DNA of 64,000 nucleotides from Thozetella sp. PMI_491 (lineage: Eukaryota > Ascomycota > Sordariomycetes > Chaetosphaeriales > Chaetosphaeriaceae): assembly GCA_021432635.1 (NCBI GenBank), contig MU270021.1:1-64000 (forward strand), written 5' to 3'. How positions within the stretch are numbered: the first letter of the stretch is position 1; every line of letters begins with the position of its first letter. The notes beneath the pieces were generated by a model. It did no database searches and was not told the DNA's origin. It saw only the letters and a program-made list of their open reading frames with translations. Position numbers and translations under genes: made by a program. Shown here one piece after another: positions 35,292 through 45,990 of this stretch.

Positions 35292-36502
35292 TTAATATGG
35301 GACCACGCCGGCCAGTTTCAGCACTTGCTCTGACTCCTCGGGCTCCTGGATCGGTCTATGCCTCGTGTAGTCCTCGGTCTTTCCTAGCCGCTTTTGCTCG
35401 GTGTCATTGCGGAAGATGTTTGCGTGAGGCCAGTGAGTCTACCGTATGAGTTAGCAGCCGCAATACCACAATAAACGGAAGACTTACCGTTCCGATCCTT
35501 TCTTGAAATAGCTGCTTCTTCATTTTCAGGTCTTCTGGAGACGCGTATGACACTGGAGTGTAGCATACATCTGTACGACCAAGTCAGCACCAGTTCCGTA
35601 TCAAATGAAGCGGGTGTCATGTATGTACACAAGACTGAGCGGACGGTGTCGCTTTGCGGAAGAGCGTTGTAATGCACCGTCCTGGAGTCCCAGAGGATCA
35701 AATCGCCTGGGTCGGCGCAGACCTTGACGACCTCGCACCCTTTGGCTGTGAACCATTTGACTTCCTCTTCTGTGAACCCAAACCAATCGGCTGGGCCCCA
35801 GGTTTTGCGGTCGGTTTCGTGGGTCTTGAAGAACTCCTCATTCATGCCGGCGGAACCCTTGAGCACGATAAGGCCACCATCATCGGGACCATTTGGTGTG
35901 AGATTGAGGATGCCCTGGACGCACTGGAGACCCTTTCGCAGAGGGCTCTGGTCCACGTGGGGCCATGCTCCCACAGGCGGCCGGTCGGGGGCGGGGAGAG
36001 TTATATTTGCGCCGTCGAAAGACACGAGGAGTTGGTCGGTACGCCACAGTTTCGTGAATGCCTCGATGACCTTGGGCTCACTGTAATAGCTCTTAGTCCA
36101 AGGAACAAATTGGTCTTGTATGAACAGTGGCTCGCTGAGAGGGTAGACCACTCACGTCCGCGCCTCCCAGAAAAACTTCTCGTGCGACACAGCGTATCCA
36201 TGATACATCCCGCTCCTAAGAAGATATGAGTCCCGATGTCGGTAGGTATCTGGCTTGTTGGCGTACACAACTCACTTTACGTGGGCAGGAAGGTTGGCGG
36301 GACCCCAGGTAGACCTGTCGTCTTTCTTGAAGCCATAAGGAAACGTCTCGAGCCAATCAAACAACGAATCAAGGTAGTGTTGCGCCCGGTCTCGTGAAAC
36401 AACGCCCTTCAAGACCACATATCCATCCTTGATAAGCTGATCGCGCCAATCCGCATAGGTAGTAGCGGTGTCCACTAGGGGCTCCGTGCTGTAGCTTCCC
36501 AT
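35292..36502 (-). CDS. Phytanoyl-CoA dioxygenase (PhyH)-like Fe(II)/2-oxoglutarate enzyme
   Basis: Five exons (36276-36502, 36156-36215, 35629-36080, 35488-35570, 35292-35438) join to 322 residues. Each junction restores family sequence: SHEKFFWEAR-TEPKVIEAF, RSVLY-VCYTPVSYASPED and QERIG-TTHWPHANIF. The iron-binding facial triad is visible as His137-x-Asp139 in WPHVDQSP and His232 in DSRTVHYNA, with Arg243 placed to bind 2-oxoglutarate. PhyH-like enzymes hydroxylate lipids or secondary metabolites; the substrate here is unknown. The gene is convergent with the Zn2Cys6 gene (33 bp between stops) and divergent from the transporter. No targeting signal is seen. Fungal close relatives are often annotated only as PhyH. 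Confidence 0.9.
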
Positions 36503-37019
36503 GGCTGCGTCGCAACCAACTGCAGTTCGAACTAGCTGTGCGTTTGCGAAGATCGAGCTGGCACCTCACAACCCAGTCCAAGTAGCCGTTATCTATATAG
36601 GGTCCTCGCACTACCTTAGACAAGGATCTTAGATGCCGGATCTAGGGAAATGAGCGTTGCCCGGGCGAGTCGCGGACGAGCGCTGTGACATTTAGCCTCA
36701 CGTTGATTGGTCAGTATGAAGTGACATCCCCACGTTCAACGTAAGGTCGGGCGAGACACGGTCGAGTTTTTACGCTAATGGAGTATTTAGTGGTTTTTAA
36801 TTGGTGTATGTAGGGAAATGGGGGTTCAACAAAGCTAACTAGCGGTTATCCGGGGTAAGTGGCTCCTCTGGCTTTTCCACCCCGAGTCAAGCTGGCTATC
36901 GTCCAACAAGAGGATTTGAACATTGTCAAAAATCCATAAAGAACCGCGCGACGGGCACCATGTAACAACTGCGCCGCACCGGATACACATTGCTTTTCAC
37001 GATCTCGATCACATTCACC
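36503..37019. promoter_or_regulatory. Bidirectional promoter between PhyH-like and MFS genes
   Basis: This 517-bp region separates two divergent start codons. It includes a TATA-like TCTATATAG about 90 bp upstream of the PhyH ATG, an ATTGG (CCAAT complement) near 36703, and the CGG-N4-CCG site listed separately. Co-regulation is an inference. Confidence 0.5.
36843..36852. promoter_or_regulatory. CGG-N4-CCG candidate Zn2Cys6 binding site
   Basis: Reads CGGTTATCCG, an inverted pair of CGG triplets with a 4-bp spacer. This is the kind of half-site pair bound by Zn2Cys6 dimers. One occurrence can arise by chance. Confidence 0.4.
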
Positions 37020-38717
37020 ATGACCCTCAAGGCTGCCGTCCCTGGTAAGCCATCCGCCCTCCGCGCATCAGCGGCGGCTGAGGTGCTGCCTTGGTGGCAA
37101 GATGCTGGTTTGCGGAAGCTCATCTTCTGGCAATTCTGGATTCTTGTCTCCCAGATGGTGGTAGGATATGATGAAGTCATCGTGGGGTCGTTCCAGGCAA
37201 TGGATCCATGGCAAGAAGGTGCGCTGTCACGTCTCCAGGCTACGTCTATTGGTATACTCAGAATCACGCTAACCACCTCCCGTAAAGCAATGGGAAATCC
37301 TTCATCGGAGACCCTCGGGCTCATCACTGCCATAACCTTTGTTGGTGGTTTTGTCGGAGCCCTATTTGCGGCGATACCTGCCGACAGATATGGCCGCCGC
37401 CCCGCCATCCAGCTGGGATCTCTTCTCTGTATAGTCGGCTCTGTCCTCCAAGCCGCGTCGACTAGCAGGGGTGTCTTCATTGGAGGCCGCTTCATCCTTG
37501 GAGTCGGCATCAGCTTTACTACCAGTGCTGGCCCTAGCCTCATGAACGAGCTCGGCCATCCACGCTTGCGCGGGAAGATGGCGTCCATGGTGATTCCCAG
37601 CTCCTCCTCATTGCTCTTTTGGGTACATCTTAACCTTTTTCTTCAGTTTAACGTGTTGTGGTACGTGGGCTCCATCATAGCTTCCTGGCTCACGTTCGGC
37701 ACCGGCCACTTGTCCACGCAATGGTCTTGGCGGATCCCCTCCATCGTACAGGCCGTGTTTCCGCTTCTGGTGATAATCGCGGTCTTCTTCATGCCGGAAT
37801 CACCACGCTGGCTCTACTCCAAAGGCCGCTACGAAGAGTCAAGGAAGATTCTGGTGACATACCACGCAAACGGCAATGAGGAAGCCGAGATCGTCAATCT
37901 CGAACTCGAGGAGATTGCTGCGGCCATTTCCCTCGAAGAGGAGACACAAATCGCCTCGTGGTCCAACATGCTTCAGTCTAAGGCCAATCGCAAGAGATTC
38001 GGAATCTGTATATCTGTGGCAATCCTGACGCTGTGGAACGGTCAGGGCATCATTTCATACTACTTCTCGCCCATTCTCGATAGCATTGGCGTCACGAGTA
38101 CGAACCAGCAGACCGGCATCAATGGCGGTATGGCCATTTGGAACCTGATCTGCTCCGTGGCCGGCGCATTGCTAGCGGACCGGGTCGGCAGACGTCCGCT
38201 ATGGCTGATCTCGTTTGCTGGCATGATCGCCGCCAACGTGCCTCTGACGATCTCCAGCGCCATGTACAAGGAGCACGGTTCGCAGGGAGCGGCATACACT
38301 ACCATCGTGTTCCTGTTTCTCTACAACGCCGCGTTCAATCTCGCCTGCAATCCATTGTTATACTGCTACACGCCGGAGATCCTGCCGTATAGCATTCGCA
38401 ACAGGGGTCTGGCGCTCCAAATTCTTGTCAGCCAAGCCGCGCTCACTGTGAATCAGTATGTTAACCCAATCGCGTTGGAGAGGATTGGTTACTATTACTT
38501 CATATTTTACCTGGGCATGCTTATCTTGGGCTTCGCCATCATTTACTTCACATTCCCAGAGACCAAAGGGTATACTCTCGAGGAGCTAGGTATGCTTTTC
38601 GATGACAGCTTCGATGTCCGCCCGAAGCACCTTGCGGGAGTGTTGGACGGCGAGGAAGTGGATAGATCGCTGGGTCTGCGGAAGGAAACCGAGACACTAA
38701 AGGCTTTTAAGGTGTAA
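37020..38717 (+). CDS. MFS sugar-porter-type transporter
   Basis: Exons 37020-37218, 37288-37589 and 37647-38717 join to 523 residues, the usual family length. Both introns (69 and 57 nt) are multiples of three and stay open, so the raw frame hides them. Removing them restores TPWQE-like/AMGNPSS and MASM-FNVLWYVGS. Sugar-porter hallmarks are present: ADRYGRRPAIQLG after TM2, PESPRWLYSKGR before the central loop, DRVGRRP after TM8, and PETKGYTLEE after TM12. The start is the ATG at 37020. The plasma-membrane protein likely moves a sugar or related small molecule by proton symport; fungal relatives include lactose-permease-like proteins. It is divergent from the PhyH-like gene and may feed or export its pathway compound. 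Confidence 0.9.
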   Translation: MTLKAAVPGKPSALRASAAAEVLPWWQDAGLRKLIFWQFWILVSQMVVGYDEVIVGSFQAMDPWQEGALSRLQATSIGILRITLTTSRKAMGNPSSETLGLITAITFVGGFVGALFAAIPADRYGRRPAIQLGSLLCIVGSVLQAASTSRGVFIGGRFILGVGISFTTSAGPSLMNELGHPRLRGKMASMVIPSSSSLLFWVHLNLFLQFNVLWYVGSIIASWLTFGTGHLSTQWSWRIPSIVQAVFPLLVIIAVFFMPESPRWLYSKGRYEESRKILVTYHANGNEEAEIVNLELEEIAAAISLEEETQIASWSNMLQSKANRKRFGICISVAILTLWNGQGIISYYFSPILDSIGVTSTNQQTGINGGMAIWNLICSVAGALLADRVGRRPLWLISFAGMIAANVPLTISSAMYKEHGSQGAAYTTIVFLFLYNAAFNLACNPLLYCYTPEILPYSIRNRGLALQILVSQAALTVNQYVNPIALERIGYYYFIFYLGMLILGFAIIYFTFPETKGYTLEELGMLFDDSFDVRPKHLAGVLDGEEVDRSLGLRKETETLKAFKV

Positions 38718-39142
38718 TATAAAATTCCAGTGCTTGGATACTTACAGCCGTCGGCCGATGAGAGCAAGTCGCTCGCACTGGCCAAGAAACCGGGTAACTA
38801 GGACGAGTGGAGAGGTCTCTGGATGGTGCCTTGGCAGACACTGTGGTCCTGTCTAAGCGAGGAACCATGCGGCTGGATAACGTTGATGGGATCCAGCCAT
38901 TCTCGTAGCTAGTCTTCTCCAAGGACGAATGGAGATAGCTTGGCGGTACTCAAGCTTGAAAGAGGCTACTGCTCATAGCATAATCCGGCCCGTGGAAAGA
39001 GGAGGCAGGCCCGGGCTTGGCACTCCCAAACCCCTTTTTGCCGCTGAATACATGTAGATTATTGGCTATTTAATGGACTCGAGCTGGACACTAAACGAGC
39101 CTGGGAACTTCACCCCCACTGCGAAATCTCGAGTTCCCGGTC
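38718..39142. other. Intergenic between convergent 3' ends
   Basis: About 0.4 kb; nothing recognised. Confidence 0.5.
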
Positions 39143-41008
39143 TCAAGTCACTAGGCCATCTAGGCTGTCCCAAAACTCTCTCGGTTTTGTGACCAGATCT
39201 CTATCTTCAAAAGCAGTTGCCCTGTAGAGCTCGACTTCCCATACCTCTTCCTTAAAAAGAGGCACCAGCACGGGATCCGAAGCCACATCAGAAAGCTGTC
39301 GGTCTACTCGCCATGCGAATTTACAAGCTGTTTCTGATCTAACCCAGGAGTTCGTGCTGCCGACAGCAATATGCCGAACGCGGATTGACGATGGTCTCAG
39401 GATTCTTTTGGCAAATTTCTCGCACCATTTATCTGCGTCGAACCGGCTGCCGCGACGGATGGGAACGCTGACGATGAGCTGTTCGAGATCTGGCATCGTG
39501 GCGAGTAGTCTTGCGAGCCTTGTTTGCAAGGGAGCCGGGAGTAAATAGACGGAGACTTCGTCTTCGCCAACAAACGCTAACCGTAGCCCCCGAAGACGCC
39601 GGTAGCGCTCGAGCAGACCAAGGGCCTCGAAGAACTTGCGTGGGTACGAGCGAGAACTTATCTTCACGTCGATGCTCATCATGCGAGGGCAAGACGGGAA
39701 TGGTATGTCCGGCAATGAGCGGTAGAATCGTCTCCAGGAATTCTCCAGCGTGATGAGTGCTAGCTGTTCGATGAATTGCGGAGAAGAGGTACGAATCCAG
39801 TGCCTCATCGCCGGATCGTGGAGGTAGGCCGAATTAGTAACAAGGCGGCGAAGCCTAGGGGCAGTCCGCTCGGAAAATGTACCCCAGGCAACCAAATGAG
39901 AGGATCCGTCGTGAGTACCCGTGGGGTCCAGATCAACCTCCTCCAGGCTGCCGAGATGTAGGAGTTTGCCGAGGTAGTCTGCCTGCTGTAGCAAGCCTGG
40001 ACGACGGTCCGCAGATAGTTCCAATCCCCTGTGAAGACCCAGCTTGGAGATATGGAGGGGACGGCCCCCTTTGGCCGCATACCGATCGCACAAGTCCGTT
40101 AAGAAATTCACAACGTGCTCCGCGTCAATATCTGGGTGCCCATATGAGTATTTGTACGAGCGGTGCCAGTGGAAGTCGATGCAGAGCACTTTGAGGTTGA
40201 GAGAAGAAAGGAGCACGTTCTCGAGGGTACTAGTGCAACCCTTTGCCGAGGGAAGCAGATTCATCAAAACCAGCGATGTCAAATTCCAGTGCACTGCGGT
40301 CGTCCAGCGGCGACCTGTGATCGCCTTCAGGTTCTCTGTATCAACAGAATTGGAATAAATAATCGTCAAGTGGTCCAGACGTGTCGCTGTCTGTTTCAGC
40401 TTGGAGATTGTAGATCCGGCCACCGAGAAGTTGATCAGCCTGCATGCACGCCGGTCGTCAGTAGCCGCATTCTGACAGATCCACAAGCAGGACAGGCGAT
40501 GTGGACGAAGAGAGATCCGACCTTAGTTGTCGTAGATTGGGCATCTCGGCAAGCATGCGGGCCACTTTCCGGTTCAGCTCAGTGTGGCTAGCTAGGATGT
40601 CGTTCTGCGGCGGGTCGAAGACACGTCTACTGTCGCCTGCGTAGACTGACAGCCTGCGGCTGAAATGGAGAGAGCGGTTTGCCTCGAGCAACGGCGGCGA
40701 GCATGTCGTCCAGTTTCGCCCGTCAAACGAGACATTGGCGTAGAGGAAGGGAGTGAATATTGCGTTAAATGCCTTGCAGCTCTGGCAAAGATGGGCAAGG
40801 TCGCGGCGGTCGCCGAGCTTCGCGGCGCTGATTAGCACGCCAGGGCAGGACTATGGTGGTATCACTGGAGCGCCATAGGGTACACAATGCATAGACGTAC
40901 GTAGGATGCTAGAATGGAAGCGAGCTCCTGTGTGCGAAGAAAACTGCCCAGAGCCAGGCTCGTCCGTTGCCTGGCGCTTCGTCGTGTTCGCGGGCCGAGA
41001 GGCAACAT
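39143..41008 (-). pseudogene. F-box/LRR-like protein gene with apparent frameshift
   Basis: A first exon (40901-41008, ATG 41008) joins across a 50-nt intron to SCPGVLISAAKLGD and RRDLAHLCQSCKAFNAIFTP, the F-box-like LA.LC..CK.FN region. This frame ends ...MPNLRQLRSDLSS. The next ~450 residues lie in another frame, starting ISLRPHRLSCLWICQNAATD and continuing with leucine-rich repeat-like strands to the stop at 39143. No GT-AG intron reconnects the frames well. A one-base shift near 40525-40545 explains it, either a real mutation or a sequence error. Weak donors (GTCCAC, GTCGGA) with the acceptor GCATGCAG are a less likely alternative. If intact it would be an SCF-type substrate adaptor, cytosolic, target unknown. 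Confidence 0.6.
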
Positions 41009-41812
41009 GGAGAAGATTGAAAGATGGGTCGCGTAATGGGCCGAGAAGGGCCAGCTGCTGCGAGTATCGTCTGAGAAGGAAGAGAGGAGAAGGAATACCA
41101 AGCATGTGGCCTCGCTATCCCTTACATACCCGAGCTGCCGCGCATCAAGCTTTTTGCGCTTGATTCGAGATTTACATGGGAAGCAGCGAGGTTAGGTGGG
41201 CTGGTGTACCTGACAGCTGCAACCAGCCGGCATCATCTGACGCGAGCCGACCTCAAAACAACTCTGGCGCTGAACCCGGCGGGGCAGGCTACGTCACCAA
41301 GGTTATAAAATAAGCGCCCCTACGCTTCGCTTCGGAGCTGATTTCCTCTAGCACACCCTATGCTACGCTCTAGGGCACTAGAGCTGACCATTCTAAAGAG
41401 AATTTATCCGTAACGCACACTGTTTTTACTCCGTAACGCATACTTGACACGAGTGGATGACGCCATTAGAGTCATGACATAGAGGCAGTTCTTACACATC
41501 ACTGGTGATACAGCATGTTGGCATGCTTGTGATAGAGAGATGGATAACACAAGACTAATGCATGGGGTGGGTGACTACTGTCGACACAGCAGGCCTCCTA
41601 GTCACGAGTTAGTCAATAGTTTCTTGAGCCGCCGCCTTCTAGCTGAAGAGTGGGGCTGTTGCTCTCAGCCGCACCCCCCCCCCCCCAAGCCGTTTGTCTC
41701 GACGCGTCATTTTCCCATATATCTATCTGCTAGCTTGCCTACCTTTCAAAATCCGGCCCGAAGATACCTTGCAATATCTGTAGTTAATCCTTTTCAGCGT
41801 CACCCCCTCGCC
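41009..41812. other. Intergenic, divergent promoters, C13 tract
   Basis: About 0.8 kb between the F-box-like and HET genes. Contains a C13 run at 41674-41686 and no supported gene. The HET frame is open upstream to 41540, but the extra codons look like leader sequence. Confidence 0.5.
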
Positions 41813-44800
41813 ATGGCTAAGGTACACATGTCCTCCGGCGCGCCGTCGAACTTCGGACTTATTAGCTTCGACAACCTGAATTGGAACGCTCGAGTACCGC
41901 TCCGGAAGCGCTTGGATACTTTGCTCGAAACTACCACATCTAAGGAAACGGAAGATAAGCATACCTCTTCGTCGAAGGGCACTAGCAACGATGCCGAGCC
42001 CGAAAAGCCGGTCCCATCCCTCCTAGATCTCTTGGCGCTACTGGAAGCCGGCGGAGAGCCCCGCGGCACGTCACACTTTAGAAGATATTATCAGAACATC
42101 GAACGCCGACCATACGCTTGCTCGAATACTCGAGCGAGCGAGATAATATCAAATTTACCAATCGAAAAGCCGCAGCTTGAAAAGCGCCGAAAATCCTTAC
42201 TATCTAAGATTTGGAAAAAGAAACCACCGGCTAGCACCAGCACTCCACGCGGCCACGAGCACTCTCAGGATCATGACCGCGAGCTGATAGAAGAGATACG
42301 GCTTGGAAAAATTCAGCCCTGGCGGCGCCACGCTCTCCTTGATGATGGTTTACATGTACCGCATTTCGAGTACGGAATCGCGTACCCGCCTCCCGAGCTC
42401 CTCGTGAACAGATCGATACATGCGAGAGACCGCTATGCCGGTGCCCATGATTTTGTCTACTATGAGACAATAAGCCATCCGAAGATATACCCGCAAGAGG
42501 ACCTCGTCGACGAGGATGATCTCGTCGAAGGGTCTGTGCCTCAAGCTGCAAGATGGGAGCGACGAAGCACGCTGGTCGATCGGATCTTCCCACCAGAGAC
42601 TCATGGCACCTATGAAGCGGATGAAGGAATTAACCTCCAGTACCATCCAAGTGAGAAGACAGACCATGAAATTCGGGATTGGTACGCCCACAACCGAGCA
42701 GATGAGTCCGACAACGAAGATGAACTGCTTGGTATGCTACCAGCAGAGGTAATCTTCCCGTATTTCGTCGACATATGGAGGAAGAAAAGCCAACAAGCTT
42801 TCTTCGAAAAATTATCCCATTTAGAGGCGTTCGGGGAAGTCCAAGACAAGAACATGCCCAGCTTTGGGATAAATGACATCAGTAGTTGGCTGATGAACAT
42901 GGCTGATAGCACTCGGCGCTGCGCCTTGTGCAGTACGATCAACCTCAATCTCGCATGGATGGAAAGCGTAGATGAGGAAGGAATGCCCGCCCGTCGCATG
43001 GTTTCCCCGACGGTTATCATAAATGAGGAAGGCGAAGAGATAGCACCTCTGCTGCCAAGCTTCAACCAGATGGTTCTGAATTGTCAGGACGGCACTTGCG
43101 GGCAATGCGCCTTCATCGTCAAGATCTTGTTCGCTTCTGTCGGAGCCGACATACTGAGCGCGAATAGTCTTTTCGACCGGGAGACTTTCATCCAATGCTG
43201 TCTCAACCCACCTCTTGGTACCCTGAAGCAATACGTCAGTTTGCTGTCCGAAGAAGCTTTGAAGCCGTTGCCGCGCTTTCCTCCGGCGCCAGAACTCACA
43301 ATTCGACCACCCCATAAGCGGAAAACTTGGGCACAGTCACCTTTTAAGGATATCATCTTGTCAGTTGAGAAGCAATCACTCCCTTTCCCCGATATGCAAG
43401 GGAGCGGGACGCTCGTGAAGGGCGAAGGGATTGACTTAACACGAGCCAAGAACTGGTGGGCACAGTGCCAAGCGGAGCACGGCCAGGGGTGTCAAGTACC
43501 TTTAAAACATAGGTATCCCGGACGGGAGGTGGCAGGGCATCTTTTACGGCTCCTCGATGTTAACCAGAAGAGGGTTGTGGCCGCACCGGCTGGTAGCAGT
43601 TATGTGGCTCTCAGTTATGTTTGGCCGAGAACGAAGAACCTCTTCAAGGCAGAACAGCAGCATTTCCAGCGCCCACGAACCACCCCGATAATGACACCAC
43701 TGAGGGACGATGAAACAGCGTACTTTGATGTCCCCATGGACCGACTGCCCAAGACGATACAGGATGCCATGCGTATAACACATGAAATAGGCGAGAAATA
43801 CCTATGGATCGACGCACTATGCATCATCCAAGACGACATGATTGATGTACAACGTACAATATACAAGATGGACGAGATATATATGGCCGCATCGCTCACT
43901 ATCGTTATGGGGGACCGGAAAGGCGCTGTGCTTGAGGGGGGCCGGCCAAATGTTCACCAGTAGGTTTTGAATCTGATAGTCGCACTCTACTCTTACTCAC
44001 CCCCCGAAACTAGAATCAAGGAGCAGCTTGGAGATACCACCTATGTGCTCCCCCTTCCCCCGATTTCGGAGGCCATCAACCGCAGTGTATGGGGATCCCG
44101 AGGTTGGACATACCAAGGTGAGAAGAGTTTGTAACAACTACCATCTATGTTCCGCCTTTAATCATCCTCTCTCTTCTTAGAATGGCAATTCTCAACTTGC
44201 AAACTCGTCTTCGTAGGCGACCTAGCGTACTATATGTGCGCCCGGTCTCTCTTCCAAGAAGATCGCGTTGAAGGACCTTACAAGATGAACACCGGGGTAG
44301 CCCAATCCGAAAAGTACTTCGAGCACGAGAATACGTATTGCCGCCATGTCGAAGCGTACAGCGCACGCAACCTTACCAATGGCACGGACATTCTGAGTGC
44401 ATTTCAGGGTGTTATGCACTCAATGGAGCCGCATCTACACACCGAGTTCTGCTGGGGCCTCCCGTTGGGCGATTTTGATGGCGCTTTGCTCTGGAGTGGC
44501 GCCGAGAACTTGCAAAGGAGAATAGAGAAGAAGTCCCCTATGCTGGATGCTGAGAGCGTATTGTTCCCTTCCTGGTCGTGGGCGGGTTGGAAGGGCGCGG
44601 TTCGATATCGGCCTAAACATCACACTGACAATCGGTCGGAGCGGACTGTGCATGACGGTGCCGTCAACCGCCTCGGACACCTCACAACGCTGATCACCTG
44701 GCCGTGGCAGATGGGCTTTGACCTTCCGCCCGACGGCACTGATCTGAAGACTATCGTCTCTGACATTCTCCTTCGAGGCATCCTGCGGTTTGTAACGAGC

Positions 44801-45118
44801 GTGGCCCGCGTCAACATCCGCCGGCTTCGTTATTTGTTCGCGCGGCAAGGGATCAGCGGCTGGACGCTGGATGATGGAACAGTTGTGACTGGCGGGTGGC
44901 GGACGTGCATAGTGCTTTCAGAAGTTGAGAACCCATGGATTGGACCCAAGCAACCTCCAATAGGCCAGATTTCCGGACGCTCGCCAGTCACGACATACAA
45001 TGTGATGGTCGTGAAGGAGAAGAAGGGCGGCATATTCGAGAGGAGGGGCATAGTGAAGATCACGAGGAAAATTTGGGAAGCCTGTGAGCCCGAGATTCAG
45101 TGGGTCACTTTGATGTAA
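41813..45118 (+). CDS. Long HET-domain protein
   Basis: Exons 41813-43959, 44014-44117 and 44181-45118 (introns of 54 and 63 nt) join to 1062 residues. The HET core spans about residues 590-760: YVALSYVWPRTKN, then LPKTIQDAMRITHEIGEKYL with WIDALCIIQDD, then IYMAASLTIVMGD, then across both introns SVWGSRGWTYQ-EWQFSTCKLVF. A ~590-residue N-terminal extension is unusual. It is charged, has a Lys-rich patch (SKIWKKKPP), and carries clustered cysteines (CALC, then CQDGTCGQC) just before the core. HET proteins cause vegetative-incompatibility cell death when an incompatible partner is sensed. The next gene on the same strand, 0.9 kb away, is an NLR. I chose the ATG at 41813 because upstream codons lack conserved features. 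Confidence 0.85.
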
Positions 45119-45990
45119 CATACTTGTCGAGGCACGCTCTCGGCTTCACGCCCATACGACGCTAAATCCGTATGAACCGCACCGAGTTACCGAGAGAATG
45201 ATGATTTCGCTCATAATGGTAACTAGATAAGCCATGCACGCGTCAAAATCTCTCATCAGCCAGCTTCAGAGCCCCCATTTCCCTCCGCTTCCAGCGGGAC
45301 ATTCTCACAAAGCCCATTCTTTGAGTCATAACCGATAGTCAGTGAAATATATTTGCTAGAATTGGACCAAGTCGTGTTTGGACTGCTTCGAAACCCTGAT
45401 AAATTCGTGCTATAGCTTTTAAAAGTAGATATAAATCGAGTCTCTGTATACTATATTAACGATAACTCCTTCTCATGGAGATACGTTTCTGCTTAGAAGA
45501 AATTGACTTTTAGAGGGATTACACTAATAGAAATAATTAGTATTTCAATCTTAAAGGGTCTGCTTCACTGCTAAAATAGATCAACATACCTATGTATAGA
45601 CCTCTCTTATAGCCCCGCCGTCGTTCCCTGGCGCTGGCTCATCAATACTCCTGTGTTATATTTATATAAGAACTCTGGGTCTAGCGCGGGTGACGTGTCC
45701 CATTCGGGTGCCGACAAAGAAGCTATGGGGTGGACTTCGTAAATGCTCGGCCTGGACGAGGTCTCTGTACCAAGTTGGTGCAACCGCCCGCGTTCCAACA
45801 CTGTTCCGCCAACCATCCAATCAGCATTTAGCATAGACCGGGCGCAACAGCCATCTCACAGCCAAACAAAAGTGCACAAATGAAATGATTGGCTGTGGCC
45901 CCGGGCAGAAAATACGCAGCCGCAAATCCTGGAAAAATTTGCATCCACGTCCTGCAGTGCTGGACAACGAAGAGCCAACCTCCATCAGCA
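45119..45990. other. Intergenic between HET and NLR genes
   Basis: About 0.9 kb, AT-rich in the middle, with no supported gene. It should hold the NLR promoter. Confidence 0.5.

Noticed and set aside
36503-37019. Treating the TF, PhyH and MFS genes as a secondary-metabolite cluster
   Set aside because: No PKS, NRPS, terpene synthase or other backbone enzyme occurs in the window.
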